Source of the DNA: DASZTU01 sp035493835
Lineage (GTDB): Bacteria > Pseudomonadota > Alphaproteobacteria > Rhizobiales > Devosiaceae
Length of the DNA stretch: 14,956 bases
Direction of reading: 5' to 3'
NCBI GenBank assembly: GCA_035493835.1
Contig: DATJHO010000122.1
Span: forward strand, 1-14,956
Below, one piece after another: positions 14,787 to 14,956 of the stretch. Each line of letters starts with the position of its first letter. The first letter of the stretch is position 1. The translations under genes were made by a program, and so were the position numbers. The notes below the pieces were generated by a model. It was not told the origin of the DNA. It saw nothing but the letters and a program-made list of their open reading frames with translations, and searched no databases.

Positions 14787-14956
14787 TCCAGTTTGAATTC
14801 GTTTAGATGTTTTGAAGACCTTCTATCGGGATCCGAATGTACCCGATCCGCACTTTGTACTTCACTACGGCGACCTGACCGATTTCACCAATCTCATCCG
14901 CATTGTTCAGGAAACCCAAGCAGCCGAAATCTACAATCTGGGTGCACAAAGCCACG
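14787..14956 (+). pseudogene. gmd: GDP-mannose 4,6-dehydratase fragment, 5'-truncated and frameshifted, running off the window
   Basis: From 14800 the frame reads RLDVLKTFYRDPNVPDPHF, then 'VLHYGDLTDFTNLIRIVQ' and 'AEIYNLGAQSH'. This matches the well-known Gmd region 'R-[IL]-D...DP...F-x-L-H-Y-G-D-L-T-D-x-x-N-L-I-R-I-[IV]-Q-E...E-I-Y-N-L-x-A-Q-S-H'. Gmd makes GDP-4-keto-6-deoxymannose for deoxyhexose-containing polysaccharides. The preceding SSLN (14787-14798), expected just before 'R-L-D', is in a different frame, one base apart from it. The N-terminal Rossmann part (about 40 residues with G-x-x-G-x-x-G) cannot be found upstream, and the RLD frame has a TGA just before it. GC is lower than in neighbours. 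I infer a decayed copy; the rest lies outside. Confidence 0.75.

Overview
The window looks like chromosomal DNA from a high-GC alphaproteobacterium, most likely of the order Hyphomicrobiales (Devosia-like). This is inferred from gene content, GC-rich codon use, a rhizobial-type intergenic palindrome near 1025, and a PrsDE/ExsH-style secretion locus. No rRNA or other marker settles the genus.

Left part (1-1270). The window opens with the last codons of a DNA-methyltransferase-like gene that hits a stop at 85-87. A possible small hypothetical gene follows on the minus strand. Next come two tRNA genes pointing away from each other: tRNA-Gln(TTG) at 585-659 (minus) and tRNA-Pro(CGG) at 835-911 (plus, with a good promoter and terminator). 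An 11-bp direct repeat lies on the 3' side of tRNA-Gln, so this may be the edge of an old integrated island. The 949-1237 spacer holds two strong inverted repeats.

Housekeeping part (1238-5836). In order these are bioY (biotin uptake, minus), an MBL-fold hydrolase (plus), a DUF1499 membrane protein (minus), pdxH (PLP synthesis/salvage, minus), a zinc-finger-less DnaJ/CbpA-type co-chaperone (plus) and a 73-residue hypothetical protein (minus). The genes are tightly packed, and two convergent pairs overlap at their stop codons.

Secretion locus (6010-14513, all minus). Read in the direction of transcription, this is a giant RTX-repeat protein with an internal GH16 glycanase domain, then a type I secretion ABC transporter, then an HlyD-family adaptor overlapping it by 8 nt. 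The likely role is export of a calcium-folded extracellular beta-glycanase acting on an exopolysaccharide or beta-glucan. The outer-membrane TolC partner is not in the window. The glycanase gene is broken by a -1 shift in a run of seven G (coding strand). A near-identical upstream copy of the same 1008-nt repeat has the extra base, so the event is visible internally. The ABC protein has a non-canonical C-loop (LPGGL) and no H-loop histidine.

Right edge (14514-14956). An AT-richer spacer with a hairpin over the glycanase ribosome binding site leads into what looks like a 5'-truncated, frameshifted GDP-mannose 4,6-dehydratase (gmd) running off the window. This suggests that a polysaccharide biosynthesis locus lies beside the glycanase. 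I see no CRISPR, transposase or integrase. The noteworthy items are the frameshifted modular glycanase and its divergent transporter, not a wholly new system.
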